In this document: positions 33,202 to 42,487 of the stretch, piece after piece | How the letters are laid out: each line of letters begins with the position of its first letter | How positions within the stretch are numbered: position 1 is the stretch's first letter | From: Paraburkholderia nodosa DSM 21604 | Lineage (GTDB): Bacteria > Pseudomonadota > Gammaproteobacteria > Burkholderiales > Burkholderiaceae | NCBI RefSeq assembly: GCF_000519185.1 | Contig: NZ_JAFA01000034.1 | Coordinates: 1 to 64,000, forward strand | Direction: 5' to 3' | DNA length: 64,000 nucleotides | Notes under the pieces: model-generated | The model's database searches: none | Told to the model about the DNA's origin: nothing | The model's input: the letters and a program-made list of their open reading frames with translations, nothing else | Translations under genes and position numbers: made by a program

Positions 33202-34125
33202 ATGTCCAGCCGAGAGCAACTTATCGCCCGCGCCGAATTCGTCCGGCGATTCAACCGCTTCTACACTCGCCAGATCGGGGTGCTTCACGAGCACCTGCTG
33301 GAAAGTGAATTTTCTCTGACCGAAGTCCGCATTCTGTATGAGCTCGCCCACAGGGACGGGCTCACGACCTCGGACCTTTGCCGGGAACTCGGGCTGAACG
33401 CCGGGTACATGAGCCGTGTCATCGCCGGCTTCGAAAAAAAGGGGCTGGTCGTCAAGCAGCGATCGGAGACGGATGCGCGGGTCAGTGAACTGGCTCTCAC
33501 CGCGCCTGGCCGCGACACGTTCGAACCGCTGAACGTAGCGTCCCGGAACGAGGTCATGGCAATGCTCGAGCGCCTGACGGACGCCGAACAGCAGGAACTC
33601 GTCGATGCCATGGCGCAGGTCCACGGTTTGTTGGGCGAATCGACCGCAAGCTATGTTTTGAGAGATCCCCGGCCCGGCGATATGGGATGGATCGTCCATA
33701 AGCAGGCCGTGCTCTACGCGCAAGAGTACGGCTGGAACGCAGAGTTCGAAGCCTTGGTCGCGGAGATTGTTGCCAGGTACATCCGTGACTACGATGCCAC
33801 CTCGGAGCGCTGCTGGATCGCCGAGAGGGACGGCAAGCCGGTGGGCTCAGTCTTCGTGGTTCGTCATGACGCGGAAACCGCGAAGCTCCGGCTGCTGTAT
33901 GTCGACGCCAGCGCACGCGGGATGGGAATCGGCAATCGGCTGGTTGACGAATGTCTGCGATTTGCGCGCTCCGCCCGTTATAAGCGCATGGTCCTGTGGA
34001 CCAACAGCGTCTTGACGGACGCGCGGCGAATCTACGAGAAGGCAGGCTTTCAACTTGTGGAAGAGGAGCCGCACCACAGCTTCGGCAAGGACTTGACTGG
34101 CCAGATCTGGGCCCGTGATCTGTGA
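33202..34125 (+). CDS. Bifunctional MarR-family regulator / GNAT N-acetyltransferase
   Basis: A 307-aa fusion. Residues 1-140 are a MarR winged helix (FVRRFNRFYTRQIGVLHEHLLESEFSLTEVRILYELAHRDGLTTSDLCRELGLNAGYMSRVIAGFEKKGLV), and residues 150-305 form a GNAT domain (YVLRDPRPGDMGWIVHKQAVLY, WIAERDGKPVGSVFVV, LYVDASARGMGIGNRLVDECLRFAR for acetyl-CoA binding, WTNSVLTDARRIYEKAGFQLV). Fusions of this kind are a known family in which the acetyltransferase may inactivate the ligand sensed by the regulator. The next gene, an EamA exporter, overlaps its stop by 4 nt (GTGA), so detoxification by modification plus export is a coherent reading. Confidence 0.93.
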   Translation: MSSREQLIARAEFVRRFNRFYTRQIGVLHEHLLESEFSLTEVRILYELAHRDGLTTSDLCRELGLNAGYMSRVIAGFEKKGLVVKQRSETDARVSELALTAPGRDTFEPLNVASRNEVMAMLERLTDAEQQELVDAMAQVHGLLGESTASYVLRDPRPGDMGWIVHKQAVLYAQEYGWNAEFEALVAEIVARYIRDYDATSERCWIAERDGKPVGSVFVVRHDAETAKLRLLYVDASARGMGIGNRLVDECLRFARSARYKRMVLWTNSVLTDARRIYEKAGFQLVEEEPHHSFGKDLTGQIWARDL

Positions 34126-35024
34126 GCGCCAAGGCGTCGGCCACCCTTGCCGCGGCGACCACCGGAATCCTGGTCGGCGCGGCGATGGTATCCACTCGGG
34201 CAGTGTCTGAAGACGCTTCGCCCGCCACGTTAGCGTTTCTCCGCTATTTCATCGGCATGGGCGTGCTCGCAGCACCCGTCTGGCTCGGCGCGCGCCCTCG
34301 CTTCGCATGGCGAGATGCGTTCGCTATCAGCCTGCTAGGGATATTCCAGTTTGCCGTGCTCATTGTGCTGCTCAACCATGCCTTAGCCATCCTTCCTGCC
34401 GCAACGTGCGCGCTCGTCTTTTCGACCATGCCGCTCTTCACAATGACGTTAGCTGTAGCAAGTCGTAGCGAAGCATTCAGCCTGCACAAATTGTTTGGTC
34501 TCCTGATCGCGCTCGCCGGTGTGGCGGTCTTGCTGCGTGCACCGTTTGCCCACCCAGGATCGGTGGACATGGGTGCGCTAAGCGCGCTGATCGGTGCCAC
34601 GTTGATCGGCGCCGTGTGCAGCCTTCTATATCGGCCGCTTCTGAAGCGCTATCCGGCGTTGCCGACGAGCGCGCTGGCCATGAGCGCAGCCGTGGTGTTT
34701 CTTGTCGGCCTTTGCTGGATAACGGCCCAACCGTTGATGCCCACTCTCTCCATGACGCAATGGGAGAACGTCGGCTTTATAGGCCTGTCGAGCGGTGTCG
34801 GGTACTTCTGCTGGTTGTGGGCATTGACCAGGCTTGATGCAAGCCGCGTCGTCGCTTTTCAGGCACTTGGCCCTGTCACTGCGGCTGTTGTTGAAGTCGT
34901 CGTGACACGTCAATGGCCAACTTCAACCCTTGTCATTGCAGTCGCTCTCGTGGTCAGTGGGCTTCTCGTCAGCCAATGGCGCAAACCAGAACGAGAAATC
35001 GCGCATTCGGTCGCTGACGCGTAG
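34122..35024 (+). CDS. EamA/DMT-superfamily exporter
   Basis: A 300-aa protein with ten hydrophobic helices in two EamA repeats: first repeat VGAAMVSTRAVSEDASPATLAFLRYFIGM through GVAVLLRAPF, second ALIGATLIGAVCSLLYRPLLKRYPALPTSALAM through FQALGPVTAAVVEVVVTRQWP. A GTG start overlaps the stop of the MarR-GNAT gene. Members export amino acids, metabolites or drugs. The coupling suggests its substrate is related to the ligand of that regulator. Confidence 0.92.
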   Translation: MSAKASATLAAATTGILVGAAMVSTRAVSEDASPATLAFLRYFIGMGVLAAPVWLGARPRFAWRDAFAISLLGIFQFAVLIVLLNHALAILPAATCALVFSTMPLFTMTLAVASRSEAFSLHKLFGLLIALAGVAVLLRAPFAHPGSVDMGALSALIGATLIGAVCSLLYRPLLKRYPALPTSALAMSAAVVFLVGLCWITAQPLMPTLSMTQWENVGFIGLSSGVGYFCWLWALTRLDASRVVAFQALGPVTAAVVEVVVTRQWPTSTLVIAVALVVSGLLVSQWRKPEREIAHSVADA

Positions 35025-35302
35025 CTGCTAATTCAGTCATGTGAATAGGGCGATTGATATAGTCGACTCTAAATGGTCGATAAAAGAACTTAAATCGAAT
35101 ATGGAATTCCTATGAGGATTCCTCCAGAATGACCTCTGGCCTCGCAAAGCCAGCGCCGGGGTGTTTGCTCAATGTCGCGAATTGCACGAAGCCATGCCGC
35201 TTCTGTCGCATCACCACAACATCCAAAAGTTATTCAGCAGCGACTTACGCGCCTGCCAGGTACCGTCGTTTATGGAATTTGAATGGAATATGACAAAGAA
35301 CG

Positions 35303-35329
35303 GGAATACTTCGTTCTATCAAGTATTCC
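35303..35329. promoter_or_regulatory. 9-bp inverted repeat upstream of porin 2
   Basis: GGAATACTT (35303-35311) and AAGTATTCC (35321-35329) are perfect inverted copies with a 9-nt spacer, 84 bp before the porin start. A GGAATTCC palindrome lies at 35104-35111. The region 35025-35413 is low in GC, contains no gene, and must hold the porin promoter; I could not fix the promoter boxes. Confidence 0.4.
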
Positions 35330-35413
35330 ATGGAATCATTTCTGCCGAACACCCAGGATTCGTACACTTCACGGGCACTGCTCACTTCATTTCGCTGATA
35401 TCTGGAGTCGCCC

Positions 35414-36586
35414 GTGAAAAAGATCCGCCTGACTCTCGCTGCTTCCGGTCTGGTTGCCGCAGCGACCGTGCATGCGCAAAGTTCCGTTACGCTTTACGGC
35501 CTTATCGACGCCGGTCTGATGTATACGAACAACGTAAAGAAAGGGACGGCGCAAGGCGCACTCTGGCAGGCCACGAGCGGAAACATCAACGGTAGCCGCT
35601 GGGGGTTGCGCGGCGCCGAGGATCTCGGCGGCGGGCTCAAAGCCGTGTTCGTACTCGAAAACGGCTTCAATGTGCAAAACGGCAAGCTTGGTCAGGACAG
35701 CAGACTGTTTGGGCGCCAGGCGTATGTCGGCCTATCGTCCGGCCAGTTCGGCACGCTCACGCTCGGCCGTCAATACGATTCTCTCGTCGACTTCGTGTCG
35801 CCCCTGTCCGGCACCGCGGGTACGTTCGGCGATACCGGCTTCGCTCATCCGTTCGACAACGACAACCTGAACCACTCACTGCGGATGAACAATGCGGTGA
35901 AGTACGCGAGCGCCAACTATGCCGGATTCCAGTTCGGCGGTCTGTATGCGTTCTCGAACAACACGCAGTTCGCCGTCAACAGAGCCTACAGTGCGGGCGC
36001 GAGCTATACCTGGGGCCCGTTGAACGTGGCTGCCGGTTATCTGCAGATCAATGGATCAACCGGTACTTCGGCAAGCAGTTCAGGTGCAGTGGATATTGGC
36101 GAATCGACGGCAAACGGCACGGGTGGCTTCGTGCTCGGGGCAGACGTCCAGCGCACAGTGGGTGCCGGCATCAACTACACGTTCGGGCCGGCCGCGGTTG
36201 GTTTCGTCTATACGCACAGCCAGTATCAGGGCACGACGTCATTCGGCCAGACCAACGTGAACAACAGCGGCACGATGCGATTCGACAACTATGAACTGAA
36301 CGGAAGGTACACGTTCACGCCTGCGTTCCACATCGGCATTGCGTACACATACACCGATGGTAGCGTAGGCAACGGCAGCAACACAGCCTTTGGCTCGGAC
36401 CCGAAGTGGAATCAGGTGAATCTGCAGGCCGTGTACATGTTCTCCAAGCGCACGGACGTCTACGCCGAAGCGATGTACCAGCACGTTTCGGGTCACCAGT
36501 ACGTCGCGTTCATCAACACCGCAGGCGGCGCATCGTCAACGGGGAATCAGGTCGTGGCAACGGTGGGCTTCCGCACGCGGTTCTAA
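35414..36586 (+). CDS. Outer-membrane general porin (Burkholderia OmpC-like), second copy
   Basis: A 390-aa porin starting at GTG 35414 with a CTGGAG ribosome site. The signal peptide ends VHA-QSSVTLYGLIDAGLMYTNN. Porin hallmarks follow: SRWGLRGAEDLGGGLKAVFVLENGFN, LFGRQAYVGLSSGQFGTLTLGRQYDS, many alternating aromatic beta-strands, MFSKRTDVYAEAMYQHVSG, and a terminal Phe (GFRTRF). It differs clearly from the porin at 9281-10435, so they are not a recent duplication. Function: diffusion of small hydrophilic solutes as a trimer. It stands alone, with a long low-GC leader that probably carries regulation. Confidence 0.94.
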   Translation: MKKIRLTLAASGLVAAATVHAQSSVTLYGLIDAGLMYTNNVKKGTAQGALWQATSGNINGSRWGLRGAEDLGGGLKAVFVLENGFNVQNGKLGQDSRLFGRQAYVGLSSGQFGTLTLGRQYDSLVDFVSPLSGTAGTFGDTGFAHPFDNDNLNHSLRMNNAVKYASANYAGFQFGGLYAFSNNTQFAVNRAYSAGASYTWGPLNVAAGYLQINGSTGTSASSSGAVDIGESTANGTGGFVLGADVQRTVGAGINYTFGPAAVGFVYTHSQYQGTTSFGQTNVNNSGTMRFDNYELNGRYTFTPAFHIGIAYTYTDGSVGNGSNTAFGSDPKWNQVNLQAVYMFSKRTDVYAEAMYQHVSGHQYVAFINTAGGASSTGNQVVATVGFRTRF

Positions 36587-36638
36587 CCTTCCTTTGGGCG
36601 CAGCGGTCCGGCGCCGTTCGGACATTGGAAGGTCCACG

Positions 36639-37391
36639 TCACATCGTTCCGCTGCCGCTGCCAGTACCGCCAGTGCCGGAAGAGGGGGCGGACGTCGCCG
36701 TAAGCGGATGCGCGGCGCCCGCCGCCGACAGCAGCGAGACGGCGGTTGGATCGGGCATGCCATTCGCGTCGATCGCACCTGCTGCCGCCAGCGTGCCCAG
36801 ATCGCTATCGACACCTGCCTGGCCAACCGTAAAGGATGTCGTGAGAAATGCCGGTGCCGACAGCGTGACCGCATAGTGCTGCTGCAGACTCGTGACGACT
36901 GCGGATTGCGCGGCCTGCACGTCGGACGAGTTGCCCAGCACCTGCTGGTACTGCGAGTTGGTCGGAAAGCCCGCTATCAAACCACTCTCGTTCGTGCCGA
37001 GTTGCGAAGCGAGGTAGACAAGCATCAGCTCGGTCTCCGGCGTCGTATTGAAGGTGCCCCCGGCAAACGCCACCGAATGCAGGCTCACGCTGCCGGAGCT
37101 TACGGTGAGGATGCAGGGAGGCGTGGCATTGAAGGTGATCGCGTAGTGTCCACCGCCGTCGGACAGGGCGGACCCCGAGCCCTGAGCGCAACTGAGGTTG
37201 ACCGTCGCGCTGGCGATCGCTGTGCCGGTGGCGGCCGTGCCGGAGATAGTGACGTTCGGCGTCACGGTTGTGCCGCCGCAGCCATTGAGGCCAATGCATG
37301 AGTTTCCGCCGCAGGCGGCAAGCGTTGCGAGCGAAGCGACGCAAATTGCCGCCCGCGCCGGGCGAACGAAGCACGCGTGGTGAGCGTTCAT
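36639..37391 (-). CDS. Hypothetical lipoprotein
   Basis: A 250-aa predicted lipoprotein: the N-terminal region ends in the lipobox TLAACGG. Residues 45-110 form a small beta-sandwich of the carboxypeptidase-regulatory-like type (PNVTISGTAATGTAIASATVNLSC, GGHYAITFNATPPCILTVSSG). The remainder is helical with TPETELMLVYLASQLGTNESGLIAGF and QAAQSAVVTSLQQHYAV, and the C-terminus is Gly/Ser/Thr-rich. Similar lipoproteins are widespread in Burkholderia without known function. It is 18 nt upstream of the permease stop on the same strand, downstream of the permease in transcription. Confidence 0.75.
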   Translation of the reverse strand: MNAHHACFVRPARAAICVASLATLAACGGNSCIGLNGCGGTTVTPNVTISGTAATGTAIASATVNLSCAQGSGSALSDGGGHYAITFNATPPCILTVSSGSVSLHSVAFAGGTFNTTPETELMLVYLASQLGTNESGLIAGFPTNSQYQQVLGNSSDVQAAQSAVVTSLQQHYAVTLSAPAFLTTSFTVGQAGVDSDLGTLAAAGAIDANGMPDPTAVSLLSAAGAAHPLTATSAPSSGTGGTGSGSGTM

Positions 37392-37409
37392 GGTTGCCCG
37401 CCGTTGCCG

Positions 37410-38870
37410 TCATTCACGCTCCGGATGGCGCAGTCGCGAATGATGCCGGCCATAAGACATGTAGATCAGCATGCCGATCAGCAGCCAGACGATCAGCCGT
37501 ACCCACGTGATGAGCGGCAGTCCCACCATCAGCAACACGCAAAACGCGATGCCGAGAATGGGGACAATCGGCACGCCGGGCGCGCGGAATGGACGGCTCG
37601 CGTCGGAGTCGCTGCGCCGCAGGTACATGACTGCGCCGCACACGAGCACGAACGCGAACAGCGTGCCGATGCTGACCATCTCGCCTAGTACGCCGATCGG
37701 CGTGAGGGCCGCCACGATGGCGACGATCGTGCCGATCATGATCTGGCTTCGATGCGGCGTGTGCAGCCGCGGATGGACGGTGGAGAACAGATGGGGAAGC
37801 AGTCTGTCCTCCGACATCGTGAAGAAGATCCGGCTCTGCCCATAGAGCAGCACGAGTATCACGGTGGTCAGCCCGGTTAGCGCACCGATCTTGATCAGTA
37901 TGGAGAACCAGGTGAAGCCGATAGCGTCGACGCCCTTGGCGATCGGATCGGGTACGTTCAGTTCTGCGTATGGAACGAGTCCGGTGAGCACGGCGGCCAC
38001 CAGGATATAGAGCAAGGTGCAGATGACGAGCGAGCCGAGGATCCCGATCGGCATGTCGCGCTGAGGCTGTTTCGCCTCCTGTGCAGCGGTCGATACCGCA
38101 TCGAAGCCGATGAAGGCGAAGAACACGACCGCTGAGCCACGCAGAATGCCGCTCGCCCCGAAGCTGCCGAACGCGCCGGTGTTGGGGGGGACGAAGGGAT
38201 GCCAGTTGGCGGGATGCACGAAGAACACGCCGATGACGATGAAGGCCACCACGACCGTCAGCTTGACTGCGACCATCACGTTGTTGATGCGTGCCGACTC
38301 GCGCGTGCCGAGCACCAGCATCGTAGTGAGAATCGCGATGATCAGCACGGCGGGGAGATTGATGATGCCGGCGACAGTCGAGCCGTCAGGCAACGGGACT
38401 GTCGTGCCGGGTGCGGCGGCAAGCGTAGGCGGGATGCTGATTCCGACGTTGCGCAACAGGCTGACGATATACCCTGACCAGCCGACGGCGACCGTCGCGG
38501 CGCCCATGGCGTACTCGAGAATCAGGTCCCAGCCGATGATCCACGCAAACACTTCGCCAAGCGTCGCATAGGTATACGTGTAAGTGCTGCCGCATACGGG
38601 GAGCATGGCGGCCAGTTCGGAGTAGCAGAGGCCGACAAACGCACAGGCAATGCCGCCCAGCACGAAGGACAGGATGATGCCCGGTCCGGCAAATTGTGCC
38701 GCCGCCGTGCCAGTGAGGACGAAAATACCCGCGCCGATAATGGCGCCGATTCCCATCGCCGTGATGCTGGGCGCCCCCAGGGTCTTCGACAGCGCGCGAC
38801 CGCCTTCGGTATCGGCGCTTCCTACTATGTCGGCGACGGACTTGCGCGCCGTGTAGCTCGTGTCAGCCAT
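37410..38870 (-). CDS. Amino acid permease, APC superfamily (CAT type)
   Basis: A 486-aa permease (MADTSYTARKSVADIVGSAD start at 38870; an ATG five codons earlier is possible). The APC core motifs are AMGIGAIIGAGIFVLTGTAAAQFAGPGIILSF in helix 1, CYSELAAMLPVCGSTYTYTYATLGEVFAWIIGWDLILEYA in helices 2-3, and VVFFAFIGFDAVSTAAQEAKQPQRDMPIGI in helix 6. Twelve or more hydrophobic helices are visible. Cationic amino acid transporter relatives take up amino acids by proton symport. The terminal region ends with a basic HHSRLRHPERE tail. Confidence 0.92.
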   Translation of the reverse strand: MADTSYTARKSVADIVGSADTEGGRALSKTLGAPSITAMGIGAIIGAGIFVLTGTAAAQFAGPGIILSFVLGGIACAFVGLCYSELAAMLPVCGSTYTYTYATLGEVFAWIIGWDLILEYAMGAATVAVGWSGYIVSLLRNVGISIPPTLAAAPGTTVPLPDGSTVAGIINLPAVLIIAILTTMLVLGTRESARINNVMVAVKLTVVVAFIVIGVFFVHPANWHPFVPPNTGAFGSFGASGILRGSAVVFFAFIGFDAVSTAAQEAKQPQRDMPIGILGSLVICTLLYILVAAVLTGLVPYAELNVPDPIAKGVDAIGFTWFSILIKIGALTGLTTVILVLLYGQSRIFFTMSEDRLLPHLFSTVHPRLHTPHRSQIMIGTIVAIVAALTPIGVLGEMVSIGTLFAFVLVCGAVMYLRRSDSDASRPFRAPGVPIVPILGIAFCVLLMVGLPLITWVRLIVWLLIGMLIYMSYGRHHSRLRHPERE

Positions 38871-39167
38871 GATAGGTTGTCCCATTCAACAGTGACTGGA
38901 AACGACTCGATTCGGCTTGCCTTACTTCTTTAGAATAGACACAGGCGCGAGTGGGCGAAGGGTAAGTTTTCAGTTAACCGAACGACGACGACCGGCTTGC
39001 GTGGGCAGAGATGTTTCGGAACGCTTCATGCGCATCGGCAAGATGTGGGATCCGGACAATGCGCCACGCGTATCGCGGGATTCGTCGGCATCATTGATGG
39101 TCCGCCGTCCAGGCAAAGCCCATGCTCGCGCGGGCAGTTCAGCCGGACGGCGGCCAGGAGAAGTGGA

Positions 39168-39473
39168 ATGGGCAACGACAAACCGTCGCCGCGGCGCGCG
39201 ACATACGAGAAAGGGATCCGGATCGGCGAGTACGGATGGTTCGGCCGGCTGGCGGCCGTCGTCGTGAGCACAATCGTGCTGGTGGTGGCAGCGATGCTGT
39301 CGTTGGTGCTGCTCGCCGTGCTGTTCGGCGTGGGCGCGATTGTCGTCTGCTATCTCTGGTGGAAGATCCGCGCGCTGCGCCGGCAGGCGCGCGAGTTCGG
39401 CGACGACGGCCGGACCGTCGACGTCGAGGTCGTGCACAAGGACTCGCACGGCGACGATATCGCGAAACGCTGA
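39168..39473 (+). CDS. Small membrane protein (101 aa), unknown
   Basis: ATG 39168 has an AGGAG ribosome site 7 nt upstream. The 101-aa product has a basic N-terminus (GNDKPSPRRATYEKGIRIGEYGW), a long hydrophobic region at about residues 27-65 (AAVVVSTIVLVVAAMLSLVLLAVLFGVGAIVVCYLWW, probably two helices), and a charged cytosolic tail ending VVHKDSHGDDIAKR. It is divergent from the amino acid permease. Similar small two-helix proteins occur in Burkholderia without assigned roles. Confidence 0.75.
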   Translation: MGNDKPSPRRATYEKGIRIGEYGWFGRLAAVVVSTIVLVVAAMLSLVLLAVLFGVGAIVVCYLWWKIRALRRQAREFGDDGRTVDVEVVHKDSHGDDIAKR

Positions 39474-39759
39474 CCCGTGGGGCCCGCGCGAGTACCTTCA
39501 GCGTACGCGTAAACGACAGTAGGAATCGTGTTTGCGCGAATTATAAATACACAAGGCCGCGCAAGATATATCAAACGATTTCGGCCAATCGTAAGCATTC
39601 GACTTCCGCCACGCCGACTTACGCGTGTCGGTCCAGCATGCGTGCGCATTGCTGGGCAATCCGCGTGAAAGCCTTGCATCTCTCGAGTTCGCCGTTCTTC
39701 AAAGGACACGGCGCGAGACTCCGCTTCCGCCATGTTCGCCACGGTTAGGAGATTCTACG

Positions 39760-42027
39760 ATGAAGACTCAAAATATAGGAATGCTACTGATTGTCGGTGC
39801 GAGTGGTATGTTCGCCGGCGGTATCGCGCACAGCGATCCGCACGGCCCGCAAGCCATCCAGCGGGGCGCGGGCTTCATCAGGAGCTTTCAGATTATTGCT
39901 TCCGAACCGGCGTTTGGCGGTGCGACGCCTGCGGGCGCGGCTGGACCATATGAGGTCATCACCGCCGTCGTGCACGGCGCCCTCGATCCGCGCTCTCCGC
40001 TCAACGCGGGCATTGTCAACATCAGGAACGCGCCTGTCGGCGTCGATGGTTACGTCGACTATTGGACCGATGTCGTGATCCTGCGTCCGCAAAGCGCGGC
40101 GAGCGCCACGCGCGTGCTCTTCTATGACGTCGTGAATCGCGGCAACAAGCTCGCCGACGGGTCCTTCATTGGTGGAGGCGCGCTCGATACCGGCGCACCC
40201 CCGCCGTCTACATTCCCGTCGCTGCTGCGCCATGGCTATACGATTCTCTGGAGCGGCTGGCAAGGCGACATTCCGCTCAACGGTACGAGTACGCTGGCCG
40301 GCACGGGGCTGGTCGGCACGAGGTTCCCCGTGGCCACCAACAAGGACGGTTCGCCGATGACGGCGCTGTCCCGCGAAGAGTTCATTCCCGACTATGCGGG
40401 AGGCGATCCGGCGACGATTCCGCTCACGTACCCGCCCGCCGATCTCAACGACACGGGCAGCGTCACCTTCACCGCGCGGCAATCGTGGCTATCGGCCTAC
40501 GGCAGCATTCCGGGCGGCGTGCAAACCTACACGGCGCCTTCGGCGAAAGTGAGTACGTGGAGCTATATCAGCACGCCGAACAATGTCTATGAAGGGAATG
40601 ACTCGGTCAAGTTCACGCCGCCCGCGTCGGTGCCGGGTCCCAACGGCAGGACTGTCCCGCCTGATGCCGGGACGATCTACAGCTTCGTTTACAAGGCCGC
40701 GGCGCCGACGATCGACGGCATCGGCTTTGCGGCGCTGCGCGATCTCGTTTCATGGCTGCGCTACGACAGGGCCGATGCGCGAGGCGTACAGAATCCGCTC
40801 AACGATCTGAAGGATGCGGCGTGTGCCGCGTCGAGATGTTCCAGAGATACGAACTTCGACGTCGCGATCGGGGAGGGCATTTCGCAGTCGGGCCGCTTCA
40901 TCAAGGACTTTCTCTATCAGGGGTTCAACGAGGACAAGCGCGGAAGGATCGTTTTCGACGGACTATTCCCGATCATTTCCGCTGCCCGCCGCACGTGGAC
41001 CAACGCGGCGTTCGCACAGCCGGGACGGTGGTCGAAACAGCATGAAGACCACTTCATGCCGGGTTTCCAGTTCCCCTTCACCTACGCGGTCACGACCGAT
41101 CCGGTCAGCGGCGCGACCGATGGACTGCTGAAGCGTTGCGAGGCCTCCGGTACGTGTCCGAAGATCATGCAACTCGACGGCGCATTTGAATGGTGGGGCG
41201 GCGCCGCGTCGCTGGTCGTCACGGATGGACGGGGCAACGACATCCACTTGCCGCCGAACGTGCGTTACTACCTCGTGCCGGGCACGCAGCACGGCGGCGG
41301 TAGCGGCGTGACCACGGGTAACTTCACGGTGCCGGCCACAGGCAGTCTGTGTCAGTTGCCGGGCTCGCCCGTGGAGGAAACGCCCGTCGAGCGCGCGTTG
41401 ATTCCCGCGCTGGTCGCGTGGGCCGGCAGGGGCGCGGAGCCGCCCGCCTCGCAATATCCGACCGTGGCATCTGGCAATCTGGTCGCGCCGACGCAAGCGG
41501 CGACGGGCTTCCCTAATCTCGAGAGCGTGACCGTGCCGAGCGGCCCCGCCGCGACGCCGACAGCGCTCAGTCTCACGTTCAACGGCGAATACAATCAGGT
41601 CTTCGTGACCGACTACAGCAAGGCCGTGCCGGTCGTGAACACTGCACAGCCCTATACGATTCTCGTGCCCAAGGTCGACGCTAACGGCAACGAAACCACG
41701 GGGGTACTCGTGTCGGACGTGAGCGTACCGCTCGCGACCTACACCGGGTGGAACTATCGCGGTGCGGGCCACGCGATCGGCGAAGGCTGCATCTCCAACG
41801 GCGCGGCGATTCCGTTCGCGGTGAACGCGTCCGCGCAGTCAGGCGGCGTCGATAGCCGCGCCACATTGAACGCGCTCTATAGCGGCAGCCGCTCGCGCTA
41901 TCAGGCGGCGGTTGCGACGGCGGCGAATGCACTCGTCAAGCAAGGCTACTTGCTGCAGGACGATGCGACGAACGTCTTCATCAGCAACGCAGCGCAGATT
42001 TCTCCGACCCTGCTGCCGAATCCTTGA
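39760..42027 (+). CDS. Large exported alpha/beta hydrolase-domain protein (Abhydrolase_10 type)
   Basis: A 755-aa protein from ATG 39760 (GGAG ribosome site upstream). It has a signal peptide (MKTQNIGMLLIVGASGMF...AHS) and the broad alpha/beta hydrolase domain of large exported esterase-like proteins: VLFYDVVNRGNKL, HGYTILWSGWQGDI, a nucleophile elbow GISQSGRFIKDFLYQGFNED (Ser near residue 372), and MQLDGAFEWWGG. A possible His is in the YLVPGTQHGGG motif. The C-terminal third contains ALIPALVAWAGRGAEPPASQYP, also conserved in the family. The role is probably hydrolysis of a complex ester or polymer outside the cytoplasm. It converges on the cupredoxin gene. Confidence 0.85.
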   Translation: MKTQNIGMLLIVGASGMFAGGIAHSDPHGPQAIQRGAGFIRSFQIIASEPAFGGATPAGAAGPYEVITAVVHGALDPRSPLNAGIVNIRNAPVGVDGYVDYWTDVVILRPQSAASATRVLFYDVVNRGNKLADGSFIGGGALDTGAPPPSTFPSLLRHGYTILWSGWQGDIPLNGTSTLAGTGLVGTRFPVATNKDGSPMTALSREEFIPDYAGGDPATIPLTYPPADLNDTGSVTFTARQSWLSAYGSIPGGVQTYTAPSAKVSTWSYISTPNNVYEGNDSVKFTPPASVPGPNGRTVPPDAGTIYSFVYKAAAPTIDGIGFAALRDLVSWLRYDRADARGVQNPLNDLKDAACAASRCSRDTNFDVAIGEGISQSGRFIKDFLYQGFNEDKRGRIVFDGLFPIISAARRTWTNAAFAQPGRWSKQHEDHFMPGFQFPFTYAVTTDPVSGATDGLLKRCEASGTCPKIMQLDGAFEWWGGAASLVVTDGRGNDIHLPPNVRYYLVPGTQHGGGSGVTTGNFTVPATGSLCQLPGSPVEETPVERALIPALVAWAGRGAEPPASQYPTVASGNLVAPTQAATGFPNLESVTVPSGPAATPTALSLTFNGEYNQVFVTDYSKAVPVVNTAQPYTILVPKVDANGNETTGVLVSDVSVPLATYTGWNYRGAGHAIGEGCISNGAAIPFAVNASAQSGGVDSRATLNALYSGSRSRYQAAVATAANALVKQGYLLQDDATNVFISNAAQISPTLLPNP

Positions 42028-42104
42028 ACCGCGACCCGGCGTCGTCGCGTAGCGCAAGCGAGTTGCAACACGCGCGGCGACGCTCCTTATCGTCGCTTGG
42101 GTCT

Positions 42105-42452
42105 CTACTGCACCGTAATGGTCGCCTTCATATACGGGTGGATGCCGCAGAACACCTTGTACACCCCCGGCTTGTCGAACTTGAACTGATACGTGTCGTT
42201 CTGGTCGAGCGCGGCGGAGTGAAAGACGCCGGCATCGTTGACGACCGTATGTGGTTCGCCGTCCATATTTTTCCAGGTCACCGTGGTGCCTGCCTTCACG
42301 GTGAGCGCCATGGGCGAAAACATGAAATTCTTGATGTCGATTTCATTGGGCTCTTGCGCTTGCGCGGCAGGCGCACCCAGCGACGCCCCCGCCACGAGCA
42401 TCCCGATCCCGTAGAAGAGGGCGAACGCGCGACGATAGTGATTGGAGAGCAT
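42105..42452 (-). CDS. Cupredoxin (amicyanin/pseudoazurin-like) periplasmic protein
   Basis: A 115-aa blue-copper-type protein with a signal peptide ending AQA-QEPNEIDIKNFMF. The ligand set is complete: His in GEPHTVV, then Cys, His and Met in FCGIHPYMKATITV. It is close in layout to amicyanin-like plastocyanins that accept electrons from periplasmic dehydrogenases. It lies 35 nt downstream of the metallophosphoesterase on the same strand, a pairing that suggests joint expression. No oxidoreductase partner is adjacent. Confidence 0.9.
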   Translation of the reverse strand: MLSNHYRRAFALFYGIGMLVAGASLGAPAAQAQEPNEIDIKNFMFSPMALTVKAGTTVTWKNMDGEPHTVVNDAGVFHSAALDQNDTYQFKFDKPGVYKVFCGIHPYMKATITVQ

Positions 42453-42487
42453 GGCTCGGATCCTTGTTCAATGAGCGAGACGCGCGG

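Noticed and set aside
35161..35595. 144-codon frame upstream of porin 2
   Set aside because: It overlaps the porin signal-peptide region in another frame and has no start signal or domain.
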